64,000 nt of DNA from an uncultured Prevotellaceae bacterium (GTDB taxonomy: Bacteria; Bacteroidota; Bacteroidia; Bacteroidales; Bacteroidaceae). The stretch spans positions 1-64,000 of the forward strand of contig OMXV01000004.1 of NCBI GenBank assembly GCA_900315075.1, in the 5' to 3' direction. The notes beneath the pieces were generated by a model. The model ran no database searches, had not been told where the DNA came from, and saw only the letters and a list, made by a program, of their open reading frames with translations. Of this stretch, positions 44,778 to 53,976 are shown one piece after another. How positions within the stretch are numbered: position 1 is the stretch's first letter; each line of letters starts with the position of its first letter. The translations under genes were made by a program, and so were the position numbers.

Positions 44778-46564
44778 TCTTGCACTGTTAAGTAATACCA
44801 CACTGTTTTCTTGAATGCTTCCACTGACTCTTTCTTGCCACCACTAGACTTATAGGCATTGACAAACTGCGAGAGTTGTTGTGTCACCGCTGGACTGACT
44901 AGATTTTGTGGAGGAATCTGATTGTTTCTCATAAACACGTATGCAAGCGCTTCCTGACACACATGTGGGTTGTAGTAAACTTTGTTCTGTACAACAGGCA
45001 GATACTCCATAAACTTATTGAAATCGCCTTCCAACAAAGGATAGATGAGTAAATACTGCTTTGCCAACGAGTTGGTGTTGTCATGAATGAACAACTGCCC
45101 GCAGATTTTGTCTAATTCTTGTTCGCTGAAAAGGAAGTCATCTTGAAGACGAAGTTTACGGAGTTTGCCATACAGCGGATGATCATTGATGAGTTTCTCA
45201 TTACGCAATAGAGGTCGGATGCGCTCGGCCCATTTCTTGTAAAAAATGGTTTTCTCCAACATCCGCAAATACTTTTCTGCCACATCATACTGTCCGTTGA
45301 TGAGATTGGTTTCCACCAATCGTTTCACAGAGCGAGCACTCTTGTTGTAATTGGGCAATGCCTCCATTGCCTCGAAAGAAAAACGCTGAGAAGTGTTGAC
45401 CAATCCTAAATGGAAATATGCCTCACTGGTGAGGTGTAGGGTGGCATAGTTGCGCTCAAGTTTTGGCAATAGTCCTCCCACGCCATGCTGATAAAACTCA
45501 AATGCCCGGTCTCCGAGTTGACCTTTCATCCCTAAAGCCAAATTGGTGGCACAAACACTCATGGGCAGGTCTGGCTGTCGTTGTTCCGACTTAGCAATGA
45601 TATCATCCCAGCGGTTGAGACGCACCAGATAGTCATATTCCATAACATCGTATTTCCTCTGTTCATAACACATAGGCAGCACGATGGCCATTACAAGGAG
45701 GATGAGAGCACCGCCTCCAAAAACGAGCAACCGATTTCGGCTCCGACTGAAGCAAGGCAGCCAACGACCTCCTACAATCAGCATGACAGTGATGACAGCC
45801 ATTGCCACCATCAGTTTGGGAATGACCACGGGATAGCGATAATAGCTCATACCCAGGAAAAGACGCTGTAAGGGATATGGCAACAGAAAGCCGCTCACCA
45901 CCACACAGGCGATAGCATAGACTACTGTTGTAACACCAAAACCTACCCCTTTTAGAGACTTCTGTTGACGTAGAGCCACATATAGAGCCACAAGGAATAC
46001 AAGTGGTCCCACTATCCAATAGATGATGGGGATACCAAATATAACAAACGCCTTCTTGCCCCATTTGCCTTTTGGCAGACAGAGCATAGCTACAAGTGCC
46101 AGAATCAGTGCAACAACAAACGAGAGCATCACGTTCACGTCGCCCATCAGCATCCAAGTCATTAGTGCCGGGATGAAACTCAAGGGATACCAACAATCGG
46201 CAGCCGGATGCATCAGTCGCCACACAAGTTGTTGCATCAACATATAGAGCAAAGCCACTACAATGGCACCAACCGACACAAGATTATAAAACTGTGTAAG
46301 AAATTCCGCCACATACCTTGCCACGCCCCCAGGTTCTGCCAATCTACTCAAGAGATAGTCATCATCAAAGAGGAACAACTGCGTCTGCTCCTGAAAAGCG
46401 AGGGCATGAGGGTATAGTCTTCCCCAGAAGAGGAAGGCTGCCAATCCTAAGAGCAGCGTCAAAACGGGTTTCCACATTCGCTGTAGTATCATACGACGTG
46501 GCTTCTCGGCAGTTACCTCATTGTTTTTAGGTCTGTCGGATATCTTACTCTTCGATTTGCTCAT
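44774..46564 (-). CDS. DUF6057-like multi-pass membrane protein (copy B)
   Basis: This 596-residue paralogue of 40186 and 48703 has a longer basic N-terminal extension (MSKSKSKISDRPKNNE) before the hydrophobic helices, a similar FLTQFYNLV loop, about eight predicted membrane segments in the first 300 residues and a soluble C-terminal region with TPR-like helices (NLINGQYDVAEKYLRMLEK). The start at 46564 overlaps the end of the DUF4369-like gene by 20 bases. A downstream Met would avoid the overlap but lose the conserved basic start, so the choice is moderate. The 3' end overlaps copy B lipoprotein as ATGA, as in the other two pairs. Confidence 0.8.
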   Translation of the reverse strand: MSKSKSKISDRPKNNEVTAEKPRRMILQRMWKPVLTLLLGLAAFLFWGRLYPHALAFQEQTQLFLFDDDYLLSRLAEPGGVARYVAEFLTQFYNLVSVGAIVVALLYMLMQQLVWRLMHPAADCWYPLSFIPALMTWMLMGDVNVMLSFVVALILALVAMLCLPKGKWGKKAFVIFGIPIIYWIVGPLVFLVALYVALRQQKSLKGVGFGVTTVVYAIACVVVSGFLLPYPLQRLFLGMSYYRYPVVIPKLMVAMAVITVMLIVGGRWLPCFSRSRNRLLVFGGGALILLVMAIVLPMCYEQRKYDVMEYDYLVRLNRWDDIIAKSEQRQPDLPMSVCATNLALGMKGQLGDRAFEFYQHGVGGLLPKLERNYATLHLTSEAYFHLGLVNTSQRFSFEAMEALPNYNKSARSVKRLVETNLINGQYDVAEKYLRMLEKTIFYKKWAERIRPLLRNEKLINDHPLYGKLRKLRLQDDFLFSEQELDKICGQLFIHDNTNSLAKQYLLIYPLLEGDFNKFMEYLPVVQNKVYYNPHVCQEALAYVFMRNNQIPPQNLVSPAVTQQLSQFVNAYKSSGGKKESVEAFKKTVWYYLTVQE

Positions 46565-47198
46565 TCGTATCAGCGTCTATGGTAACGTAGGTGCCGTCAG
46601 GCAATTGGCGACGATAAGTCTTGGGATACATCGGTGTAAGGAAGTCATGAAGTGTGCCACTTTTCAAATTCGAGGCCATCTGCCGGGTGTAGTTCTTAAA
46701 CGCCAAGTTGAAACTATCCTTACGCAGTGTCAAATCATTAGCAGCCGACTGCTTTCCTTCTTTTGAAAGACGATTAATCTCTGCAGACATCAACATCATG
46801 CGTTGGTCGAACTCCTGCTTGTGTACCTTCCATTGTTGTAGGGAGTCATTTTGTGGTGTGCCTCCCGCACTACTGGTACTACCGATTTTCACATTTACCT
46901 CTCCTGGTTCGACAACAATCAAAATCGGTTCTGTACCCATACGGAAATGATAGTCAACCAAGATTTTTGCTATCATCATCGTATCACTCTCAAACTCAAA
47001 CTTACCGTTTTCGATAACCACGGAATCGACAACCTCCTTACGGCTGTCGGTCATTGGCACCATAAAAATCCGTTTGCCATTGTATTTCTCGTCAATTGTT
47101 CCTTTTACATGACAAACTTTGTCGGACTTATTATTCTGGCAACTCCAGAAGATACATCCCATGAAAGCCAGTAGGCTGAAAAGAAATATTTTTTTCAT
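46545..47198 (-). CDS. DUF4369-like lipoprotein without thioredoxin domain
   Basis: This 217-residue lipoprotein (lipobox FWSC, Cys20) has the N-terminal DUF4369 beta-sandwich found in front of TlpA/ResA-type thiol-disulphide oxidoreductases (CHVKGTIDEKYNGKRIFMVP, VVDSVVIENGKFEFE). A helical stretch (MLMSAEINRLSKEGKQSAAN) and a short basic tail follow. The thioredoxin domain expected after such a start is absent, and no CxxC is seen. It lies 23 bases after the copy C lipoprotein and overlaps copy B membrane gene by 20 bases, so it belongs to the same operon. If the CxxCH proteins carry haem, a helper in maturation or a redox partner would be plausible, but this is inference. Confidence 0.75.
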   Translation of the reverse strand: MKKIFLFSLLAFMGCIFWSCQNNKSDKVCHVKGTIDEKYNGKRIFMVPMTDSRKEVVDSVVIENGKFEFESDTMMIAKILVDYHFRMGTEPILIVVEPGEVNVKIGSTSSAGGTPQNDSLQQWKVHKQEFDQRMMLMSAEINRLSKEGKQSAANDLTLRKDSFNLAFKNYTRQMASNLKSGTLHDFLTPMYPKTYRRQLPDGTYVTIDADTNEQIEE

Positions 47199-47221
47199 AT
47201 ATTGAAGGTTGATAATAAAAA

Positions 47222-48706
47222 TTAGATATTTAAGGAGAGGGGTTGGAGATGAGGCTCCACCTGCCTACGGAACTCATTATTGACGAGTCGTTGTGCCTCG
47301 TGAGCATCAAAATTCACTTTCACTTTCGTGAAATCGGGAACGTTGTATGAGTCCATTAACTCACGATAAAACTTCCGTGGATTGCGTTGTGGCAGTAGAA
47401 ATGGTTTTGTGACATTGCCCTGCTCGTCAATAGAGGCAAGGAAAAGCTGGGCATACATGCCATCCTCACGTTTTGAGGAGAAGACAAACCAGTGGCTGTT
47501 GCTGCTCCAGTTGTGCCAACTTTCGGTCTGAAGACTGTTGACCTTAGTGAGTGCTCGTGTCTCCTTTGTGGTAAGATCCATTAGCCATAGGTCAGCCTCA
47601 GAATGGAAAATGGGGAAGTTGCTATAATCGGCTACAGTGTACATCAGCCATCGTCCATCGTAGGATGGTCGTGCTATCGTAACGCTCTTGTTGAGTTCAC
47701 GGGCATTAAGCAACGTATCCACTGTTTCACCAAACTTGCCTGTGACAGCATCGAAGGAGATGGCACAGAGCGAGCATTTTACCTGCTCACACTCCTGAGG
47801 TACGTTACAGGGCTTCGACGAACTATAGTAGAGTGTCTTCCCATCAGCGGAGAATGCTGGAAAAATCTCTAAATCATCGGTACGGAGTAACGGTGAAAGC
47901 AGAAGTTTGTTGGTACGGGTATCGAGAAGTACAATATCGCTGAATTTATGATACGCCTCTATTCTGCGGTCTTTACCCACATAGAATGATTGATGTACAG
48001 AATTGACTGCGTAAGCACAATAGTCGCCATCGGGATGCCAATAGGCATAACTGCCCGCCGCTTTTGTTGTTTCCGTCTTAGTATTGAGCCATTCCTGATG
48101 ACCATCGCGCTGTATAAGCGTGCCCCCATTATCACCACGAATCTGCATAGTGAGCTGTGAGGGGTCAGTGCGATTGGCAGTATGGCAGTTCATGCAGCGG
48201 CCAGGCACCAATGTCTCTGTAAAAATGGGCGACTCATCGAAAGTATGGAGGTCACGCTGGTAGATACCAATATTGCCTCCAACCTCATAACCTGGTGGGA
48301 TGCGACGGTAGGTAAGGCCATAATCATCGAGGGAATAATTGCTCACATGTATGCGAAAGTCCTCATACTGTGTCCATTTACCGTCACGGAGGGCACAAAC
48401 CGTCAGTATAAGGTCTGCCCCACGGTTCTGCTCCGTAAGTTGATGCCACTTGTCGATGTCGAAGTCGGCGTAGTCACCTGCTGCATGCATCTCGCCCTCC
48501 TTGTCGCCCTTGATGGTCACATCGATACGCTCCACCTGTTCGTCAACCATAGCGAAATCAAGAGGAGCAATGCCTGCAGGAATGGTCACATCTACATAGT
48601 CGGGATAGATCTGGGGTTGTTGATCCACCTTCTGTGCATCGTGAACACGTTTTCCACATGAGACGCACAAAGTCAAAATGAATAATATGGTTATTAAGTT
48701 TCTCAT
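47222..48706 (-). CDS. TolB-propeller lipoprotein with CxxCH (copy C)
   Basis: This 494-residue paralogue of 41796 and 43302 has lipobox CVSC near residue 17, then a beta-sandwich containing DVTIPAGIAPLDF, a segment shared in form with copy B. The haem-type motif is CMNCH (Cys171, Cys174, His175), again followed by TANRT. Propeller blades follow (SADGKTLYYSSSKP, RPSYDGRWLMYTVADYSNF, SSNSHWFVFSSKREDGMY). The start overlaps the previous membrane gene's stop as ATGA (48703-48706). It is the second gene of the operon, and the DUF4369-like gene follows after 23 bases. It is probably attached to the periplasmic face of a membrane, or to the surface. Confidence 0.8.
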   Translation of the reverse strand: MRNLITILFILTLCVSCGKRVHDAQKVDQQPQIYPDYVDVTIPAGIAPLDFAMVDEQVERIDVTIKGDKEGEMHAAGDYADFDIDKWHQLTEQNRGADLILTVCALRDGKWTQYEDFRIHVSNYSLDDYGLTYRRIPPGYEVGGNIGIYQRDLHTFDESPIFTETLVPGRCMNCHTANRTDPSQLTMQIRGDNGGTLIQRDGHQEWLNTKTETTKAAGSYAYWHPDGDYCAYAVNSVHQSFYVGKDRRIEAYHKFSDIVLLDTRTNKLLLSPLLRTDDLEIFPAFSADGKTLYYSSSKPCNVPQECEQVKCSLCAISFDAVTGKFGETVDTLLNARELNKSVTIARPSYDGRWLMYTVADYSNFPIFHSEADLWLMDLTTKETRALTKVNSLQTESWHNWSSNSHWFVFSSKREDGMYAQLFLASIDEQGNVTKPFLLPQRNPRKFYRELMDSYNVPDFTKVKVNFDAHEAQRLVNNEFRRQVEPHLQPLSLNI

Positions 48707-50319
48707 TGCTTTGTCTGTCTCATCCGATTAAAGAAATTCATATACGATGACCCCTCGACAGCACCACCATTCTGGGCACATTGTACCACATCCTGATAGA
48801 CCAGCGGCATGGAGGAATATCCGCCATATCGTTGTGCCAACTGCAAGTTTTGCATGAAAATGGGCACGTTGCCATTAAGGAGCATTTGTGCCAACATATA
48901 ATCGAGGGCCATCTTGTTGTCGGTATTATTGGAGAAGAGCATATAGAATATCTTGTCCAACTCAGGATAACTATAGAGGAAGTCGTCTTTGAAACGCAGT
49001 TGCCGTATCTTTCCCCATACGGGATGGGCATTGATTTTCGCCTCGTCGCCCAAATAGGTCTCAGCCTCATGCGCCCATTGGCTGTAGAAAAGCGACTTTT
49101 TCAACAAATCTATATGCTTGGCTGCGGTCTTGTACTGCCCGTTGACAATCATACATTCCACAATACGCTTTGTGCAGCGTCCACTCTTGCGGGCATTGAG
49201 GATAGATTCCTGTGTATCGAACATATAGCGTTGGGCGGAGTTGACCATACCCAATCGCCAGAAAACCTCGGCCGAAGGTAACATAGAGGTTAGGTCACGC
49301 TGCCGTGGCATAATCAAGGCATCAGGGCCACTCTGCCAGAAATCGAACTGACGGTCGGCTAACTGTCGGCATTGTGCCAAGGCCAAATTGACACATACCG
49401 AACTAAAAGGTGTCTGCACCTGATATTTCGTTGCACGGTCGATGATGTCGTCCCAACGTTCGTTACGTACAAGATAGTCTTGATAAATCAATTCATATTT
49501 CTCGCGGTCATAGTTCTGGGTCACAGAAAGCCATGCCACCAAGGCTATTATGATGGTCTCTGCCACCCATAGCAGACGGTGGTTCAACTTTCGTGGCAAC
49601 ATGACCAAGAGTACAATGACTACAGGCAACAGCCACATCAACATACAGCCTTTCTCTGGGATACGATAATAGACAATACCCATAAGGACAGAAGTGAACG
49701 ACCACTGTGACAATAGCCAATGATAGGCCACCATCATCAACAATGCCAGCCAAACGATGGTCCAGAGGGATTTCCAACCGCCTCTTACGATACGCAAAAC
49801 CACATAGAGCCATACCACGAGGCCTACAGCCCAGTATAGCACAGGCAGGAATATTGCATCGAATATATGTATGCGAATTGTCGTCTTTTGACAAGAAAAG
49901 AGTAATGCCGTAGCAAGTGTAAGGCAGATTGCCATAGGATAGGACAGTAGAACGCTCTCGTCGCCCATCATCCATAACAACAAAAGTGGTGGAATGAAAG
50001 AGAACAAGTACCACTGTTGTCTCTCAGAACCAATATTCCACCAAATGAGACGTTGGAGAAGCACAAAGAGTGCCGCTAACAACAAAGCACCTAACCAAGG
50101 AATATAGTAGAATTGGACGATAAACTCACCCAACCAAGCGGACAGCCCACCTGGCACACAAAGATTTTGCATGAAGTAGTCGGTTGTCCATGGAAATAGC
50201 TGGTACTGCTCCTGATACGACAATGCATGAGGATAGCACTGCCACCAGAAGAAGAAGACCATCAGTCCGAACAACAAACTGAGACCCAGTTTCCACCATC
50301 TATTGAGAAGATTGGTCAT
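48703..50319 (-). CDS. DUF6057-like multi-pass membrane protein (copy C)
   Basis: This 538-residue paralogue of 40186 and 44774 has about eight membrane helices in the first 280 residues (KLGLSLLFGLMVFFFWWQC, FLPVLYWAVGLVVWLYVVLR, LMWLLPVVIVLLVML) and a soluble TPR-like C-terminal half (CMIVNGQYKTAAKHIDLL). It is the first gene of the five-gene minus-strand operon, with a perfect-spacing promoter 49 bases upstream. It is coupled to the lipoprotein at 48706 by the 4-base ATGA overlap, the third time this arrangement occurs in 10 kb. Confidence 0.82.
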   Translation of the reverse strand: MTNLLNRWWKLGLSLLFGLMVFFFWWQCYPHALSYQEQYQLFPWTTDYFMQNLCVPGGLSAWLGEFIVQFYYIPWLGALLLAALFVLLQRLIWWNIGSERQQWYLFSFIPPLLLLWMMGDESVLLSYPMAICLTLATALLFSCQKTTIRIHIFDAIFLPVLYWAVGLVVWLYVVLRIVRGGWKSLWTIVWLALLMMVAYHWLLSQWSFTSVLMGIVYYRIPEKGCMLMWLLPVVIVLLVMLPRKLNHRLLWVAETIIIALVAWLSVTQNYDREKYELIYQDYLVRNERWDDIIDRATKYQVQTPFSSVCVNLALAQCRQLADRQFDFWQSGPDALIMPRQRDLTSMLPSAEVFWRLGMVNSAQRYMFDTQESILNARKSGRCTKRIVECMIVNGQYKTAAKHIDLLKKSLFYSQWAHEAETYLGDEAKINAHPVWGKIRQLRFKDDFLYSYPELDKIFYMLFSNNTDNKMALDYMLAQMLLNGNVPIFMQNLQLAQRYGGYSSMPLVYQDVVQCAQNGGAVEGSSYMNFFNRMRQTKQ

Positions 50320-50367
50320 AATTCAGGGGTTTGAGAGGCTATAGGTGAGAGGTATAATTTGGTGACG

Positions 50368-50398
50368 CAAAGGTACTATAAATCAAGCGGAGAACAAA
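50368..50398 (-). promoter_or_regulatory. Promoter of the DUF6057 operon, TTTG-N19-TACCTTTG
   Basis: TTTG (50398-50395) and TACCTTTG (50375-50368) on the minus strand have the consensus spacing of 19 bases. Transcription should start about 50361 and cover the five genes down to 43302. Confidence 0.82.
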
Positions 50399-50407
50399 AA
50401 GAAACGT

Positions 50408-50452
50408 CAAAAATTTCGCCCTGCCAAGACCTTTGTCGATGGCAGGACGAAA
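50408..50452 (-). terminator. Intrinsic terminator of the Sus operon
   Basis: On the minus strand TTTCG and CCTGCCA pair with TGGCAGG and CGAAA around a 13-base loop, with one mismatch, and TTTTT follows. It separates the Sus-type operon from the promoter of the DUF6057 operon. Confidence 0.8.
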
Positions 50453-50576
50453 AATCATTTCATTCCATTGTTTCAAGTTTCAGTTTTTTCAGTTTTCTCG
50501 CCTTTTTTGTCTTTTTTGTTTTCTCATCTTAAGCAGAGATGAACTCAAAAACTAAAGAACTTAAAAACTAAAGAAC

Positions 50577-52064
50577 TTATTTAGCCTTGAAGTGCCAGAA
50601 TGTGGCCTCGCCCCAGTTACCTAAGCTACCGAAATCGCCTTTGTCGGGATAAACGAGACACATCTTGTTACTAGAGAGATAGACAATCTCAAAGGTTGTT
50701 GGCATATTACCACCTGAGTTAATCTCGAATGGCCAAAGGATAGTACCAGCGGTGGTCTTCAGGTCGGCCACCTTCCAGTCATTAGCAACGGAGGTGTCAA
50801 TTTCATACGTACCACTATTGATAGTAGAACCATCGGCAGCTACGCGGATAATATTACCCTCGCCAGTAAGTCTGAAGTATGCACCTTCGCCCTCGTCACC
50901 ATTGAGCGCGCCAGTGTTGGAGTGACCGGTCTGACCAGCAAAATCATCGGGAGTCTTGACACCCCACCACTCTCCGTCGTGGCTAAGACCAACATCGGCA
51001 CCATTGCCACCGCAGTAACCCATGTTACCCCATACGGTGTGCTCGCCATCGTAGTCCCAAGTCCAATCTTTCTGGGCTGTCTTGCCATAGCCCACAGCCA
51101 TACCAGCGATATCGCTATTGCTGCAGAAGTGCCAGTAGGTAGCCTCACCCCAGTTGCCCAGGCCACCGAAGTCGCCATTATCGGGATAAACAAGGGTCAT
51201 CTTGTCGGCTGTCAGGTAGCAAATCTCAAACTTGCTCGGAATTCTACCACCAGAGTTGATCTCGTATGGCCAGAGGATAGAAGAGGTAACCAAGTCGCCT
51301 ACCTTCCATGCATCGGGATCGCTCTCGTTGAAGCCTTCCACGGTATAGCCACCCTTACGAATGACATTGCCGTCTTTATCGTAGCAGGTAATCGCACCAT
51401 CTTCATCAATGACCATGGAAGCAAAGATACTTTCATCACCATGAGGAGCGCCGTCAGGAGTATGCTGCAACTGCTCCAGGAACGAAGCAGTCACCTCACC
51501 ATTCTCATCGGGGGTGACACCCCACCACTGACCATTGCCAGTGAGACCTACGTCGGAACCTTTACCACCGCAGTAGCCCATATTACCCCAAACAGTTCCT
51601 GAGACAGAAGGGTCCCATTTCCATACCTTTGAGCCATACTCATCGCTGGCGAGATAACGGATTTCCGGGTCAAGTTCTTGTTTCACAAAGACAGTAGCAT
51701 GTTTCTCCACCAAGGTAATAGAACCATCGGTATTCACCACACGCAAGAAGTAAGTCTGATTGGGGTCGGAGCCACGCTTTGGAGCAATGACAAAGTTACC
51801 TTTGTAGCCATAAGACAAGAGGTTCTCTGAGCCATCAGAGTTCAGGTTATAGACTGAAACCATCATGGCTGGGGAAGTTGTATAGGAGAAATAGTTGCCG
51901 TCGGCAGCAGGATTGCCATTCACGTCGGCCTGAGTGATGATGACAGCACCATCGAGCTCAGAGGTAGTGGTATTATAGAGTGTGAGATCCTTCTCCTCCT
52001 TGATGGGATCGCACGAAGCCAGGAAGGCAGCAGCCACAGCCAAGCAAATAATACTTTTTTTCAT
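50577..52064 (-). CDS. SusE-position surface lipoprotein with duplicated domain
   Basis: This 495-residue lipoprotein (lipobox LASC, Cys18) lies directly after susD, the usual place of SusE/SusF-type glycan-binding surface lipoproteins. The sequence shows an N-terminal Ig-like segment and then two homologous modules (about residues 155-325 and 345-495). Each begins VWGNMGYCGG and includes a WWGV segment, a KVADL/KVGDL element and a GNWGEATxWHF ending. The internal duplication is obvious; I do not recognise the module as a named family. Aromatic residues conserved in both copies suggest ligand platforms. A glycan ligand is inferred from operon position only. The terminator lies 125 bases downstream. 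Confidence 0.8.
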   Translation of the reverse strand: MKKSIICLAVAAAFLASCDPIKEEKDLTLYNTTTSELDGAVIITQADVNGNPAADGNYFSYTTSPAMMVSVYNLNSDGSENLLSYGYKGNFVIAPKRGSDPNQTYFLRVVNTDGSITLVEKHATVFVKQELDPEIRYLASDEYGSKVWKWDPSVSGTVWGNMGYCGGKGSDVGLTGNGQWWGVTPDENGEVTASFLEQLQHTPDGAPHGDESIFASMVIDEDGAITCYDKDGNVIRKGGYTVEGFNESDPDAWKVGDLVTSSILWPYEINSGGRIPSKFEICYLTADKMTLVYPDNGDFGGLGNWGEATYWHFCSNSDIAGMAVGYGKTAQKDWTWDYDGEHTVWGNMGYCGGNGADVGLSHDGEWWGVKTPDDFAGQTGHSNTGALNGDEGEGAYFRLTGEGNIIRVAADGSTINSGTYEIDTSVANDWKVADLKTTAGTILWPFEINSGGNMPTTFEIVYLSSNKMCLVYPDKGDFGSLGNWGEATFWHFKAK

Positions 52065-52088
52065 ATTTCTTGAATGTTTAATGTTAGA

Positions 52089-53933
52089 TTAATAAGCGGG
52101 TGTACCTGACATATTCCAGTCGGTATCACTGTCATACCATCCAGGATTCTGCTTGAGAATGGTCTCATCGTTATAATAACTGATCTGTGAGGGAGGTTTC
52201 GGCAGAAAACCATCGGTACGTGCATAACGCTGTGCCCAGCCTGTGGAACCATGCTTAAGATTATGCTGGTTCTTGCCAGTATAATAGATGATTGATGTAG
52301 TCTGGTGCTGCAGTGCCTGTGCGGCCTCGCAGTTGGCACCACCGTCTTTACCCGACCAGCGACGCAGGTCGTTGAAGCGCAATCCCTCGCCAGCGAGTTC
52401 CCAACGGCGCTCATTCTTGATGTTTTCCCATGAGTAAGTAATATCGGGCAAGCCAGCGCGGCGGCGCACTTTGTTCATCTCGGTGTTGGTTCCAGTCAAC
52501 TCAGAGTGCATCAGCATCACGTCTGCCATACGCAACAGAATGATGTCGCAGAAGTGGTCGCCCTGGAAGGAGTTACCATTAGGTGCTTCCTCGCTAGTGT
52601 TTTGTGCTCTCCATACGCCCCACCAGGTATAGTTGACGTTGAAGTCATCGAATGATGAAGCCTTTGCTGTCACAGGCATCCATTTCTTGTTGTAGAGACC
52701 TGTCTCCTCAGAGCAAGAGGTGCAATAATAGAACTTACCATCGAACTCCTCTGGAGCATTGAGGATGGTAGCCTTCTTACGTGGGTCAGTTGATGGCCAT
52801 TCATCCCAGAGGTTGCTGTTGATGACACCTTGTCCCCATCCTTGTCCAAATGGGAACTGTTCTGCCTTACCATTGACGCCGCCATTGCCGTCGTCATCGC
52901 AACGCATACCACAGTAGAGAGAAACCTGGTTGGCAAATCCCATACCGATGGTACCATTCCATGAACCAGCGTTCATATATTGTACTTGGAACATTTCCTC
53001 AACATTTCCGTTGCCTGCCCAGAATTTGCCCTGTGCAGCAAGGTCTTTGGTGAATTCATAGTCGGGAGCTGTCAACTCATTGGAGTATTGCCAAAGCAGA
53101 CGGAAGTCCTCGACGAGTGAATAGCCACTATTGTCGATAGCATCCTTGAGGTATCCTGCCACGATGTCCTTTGTCAGGCTGGGGTTGGTCACACCTTCCT
53201 GCTCGGGAAGTTCCACGGGAGCGGGATTGGCATTTCCGATTTCACCCACTTTCTTGTAGAAGCCTTCATAGAAGAGGTATGCACGTCCGAGGAATCCCTC
53301 AGCGGCACCCTTGGTGGCATGTCCGTCACCCATGGTAGTAGCACCATGCGACATCAAGTTGGCTGCACTGACAAAGTCGGCAAGGATATGAGGATAGATT
53401 TCTTCCTCAGCAGAGAGTTGTGGACATGGTGATGGTGCAGCGGGTGCCCAGTATGCTGGGATGTCACCCCAGAACTGTGTTCCCCAAAGATAGAAGAGTC
53501 CACGCATAAAGTAAGCCTCACCCAGCAATTGGTTGCGAGTGGTTTCCTGTCCTGTCCAATCGAAAGCATCGACAGCAGCGATGATGGCATTGGCACGTGC
53601 GATACCCACGTAGGTGTTGTGCCATGCGTCGTCGTACAGAGTAGCCTTATTGGTCATCAGGTGAGCCACGGCATGAGACTCAACATCACCAGTACCACCA
53701 GCACCATTGGCGTCGTCGGACATAATATAATAAACAAACCAAGGTGTCTCCAGTGGATTGGTGCTAAACTGATTGAGCACTCCATAGAGGGCAGCCAACT
53801 CCTTATTAAGGTCGCCGGCAGAAGCGGGATAGTTGCCGGTGTTGGCCTCGGTGTAATTGGTAGAATCGAGGAAATCCTCGCACGATGCGAAAGCGAAGAC
53901 AGCCGCGATAGCCATTAAATATATTTTTTTCAT
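52089..53933 (-). CDS. SusD/RagB-like surface lipoprotein
   Basis: This 614-residue lipoprotein (lipobox FASC, Cys18, followed by EDFLD as in most SusD proteins) is the surface lid that captures glycan or peptide and delivers it to the SusC channel. Family marks are the TPR-like helical core (ELAALYGVLNQFSTNP, ARANAIIAAVDAF, LLGEAYFMRGLFYLWG) and the C-terminal segment MADVMLMHSEL then RRRAGLPDI, ERRWELAGEGLRFNDLRRW. It starts 43 bases after the SusC-OmpA gene and precedes the SusE-position gene by 24 bases, so it is the middle gene of the operon. The cargo is unknown. Confidence 0.93.
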   Translation of the reverse strand: MKKIYLMAIAAVFAFASCEDFLDSTNYTEANTGNYPASAGDLNKELAALYGVLNQFSTNPLETPWFVYYIMSDDANGAGGTGDVESHAVAHLMTNKATLYDDAWHNTYVGIARANAIIAAVDAFDWTGQETTRNQLLGEAYFMRGLFYLWGTQFWGDIPAYWAPAAPSPCPQLSAEEEIYPHILADFVSAANLMSHGATTMGDGHATKGAAEGFLGRAYLFYEGFYKKVGEIGNANPAPVELPEQEGVTNPSLTKDIVAGYLKDAIDNSGYSLVEDFRLLWQYSNELTAPDYEFTKDLAAQGKFWAGNGNVEEMFQVQYMNAGSWNGTIGMGFANQVSLYCGMRCDDDGNGGVNGKAEQFPFGQGWGQGVINSNLWDEWPSTDPRKKATILNAPEEFDGKFYYCTSCSEETGLYNKKWMPVTAKASSFDDFNVNYTWWGVWRAQNTSEEAPNGNSFQGDHFCDIILLRMADVMLMHSELTGTNTEMNKVRRRAGLPDITYSWENIKNERRWELAGEGLRFNDLRRWSGKDGGANCEAAQALQHQTTSIIYYTGKNQHNLKHGSTGWAQRYARTDGFLPKPPSQISYYNDETILKQNPGWYDSDTDWNMSGTPAY

Positions 53934-53976
53934 AATTTCTGTTATGCTAAAATGTTTTTAATCAAGCCAACGTATA

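Noticed and set aside
45663..46223. A 186-codon frame inside the copy B membrane protein gene
   Set aside because: The frame runs on the same strand in another phase, lacks a start signal and is explained by the main gene's composition.
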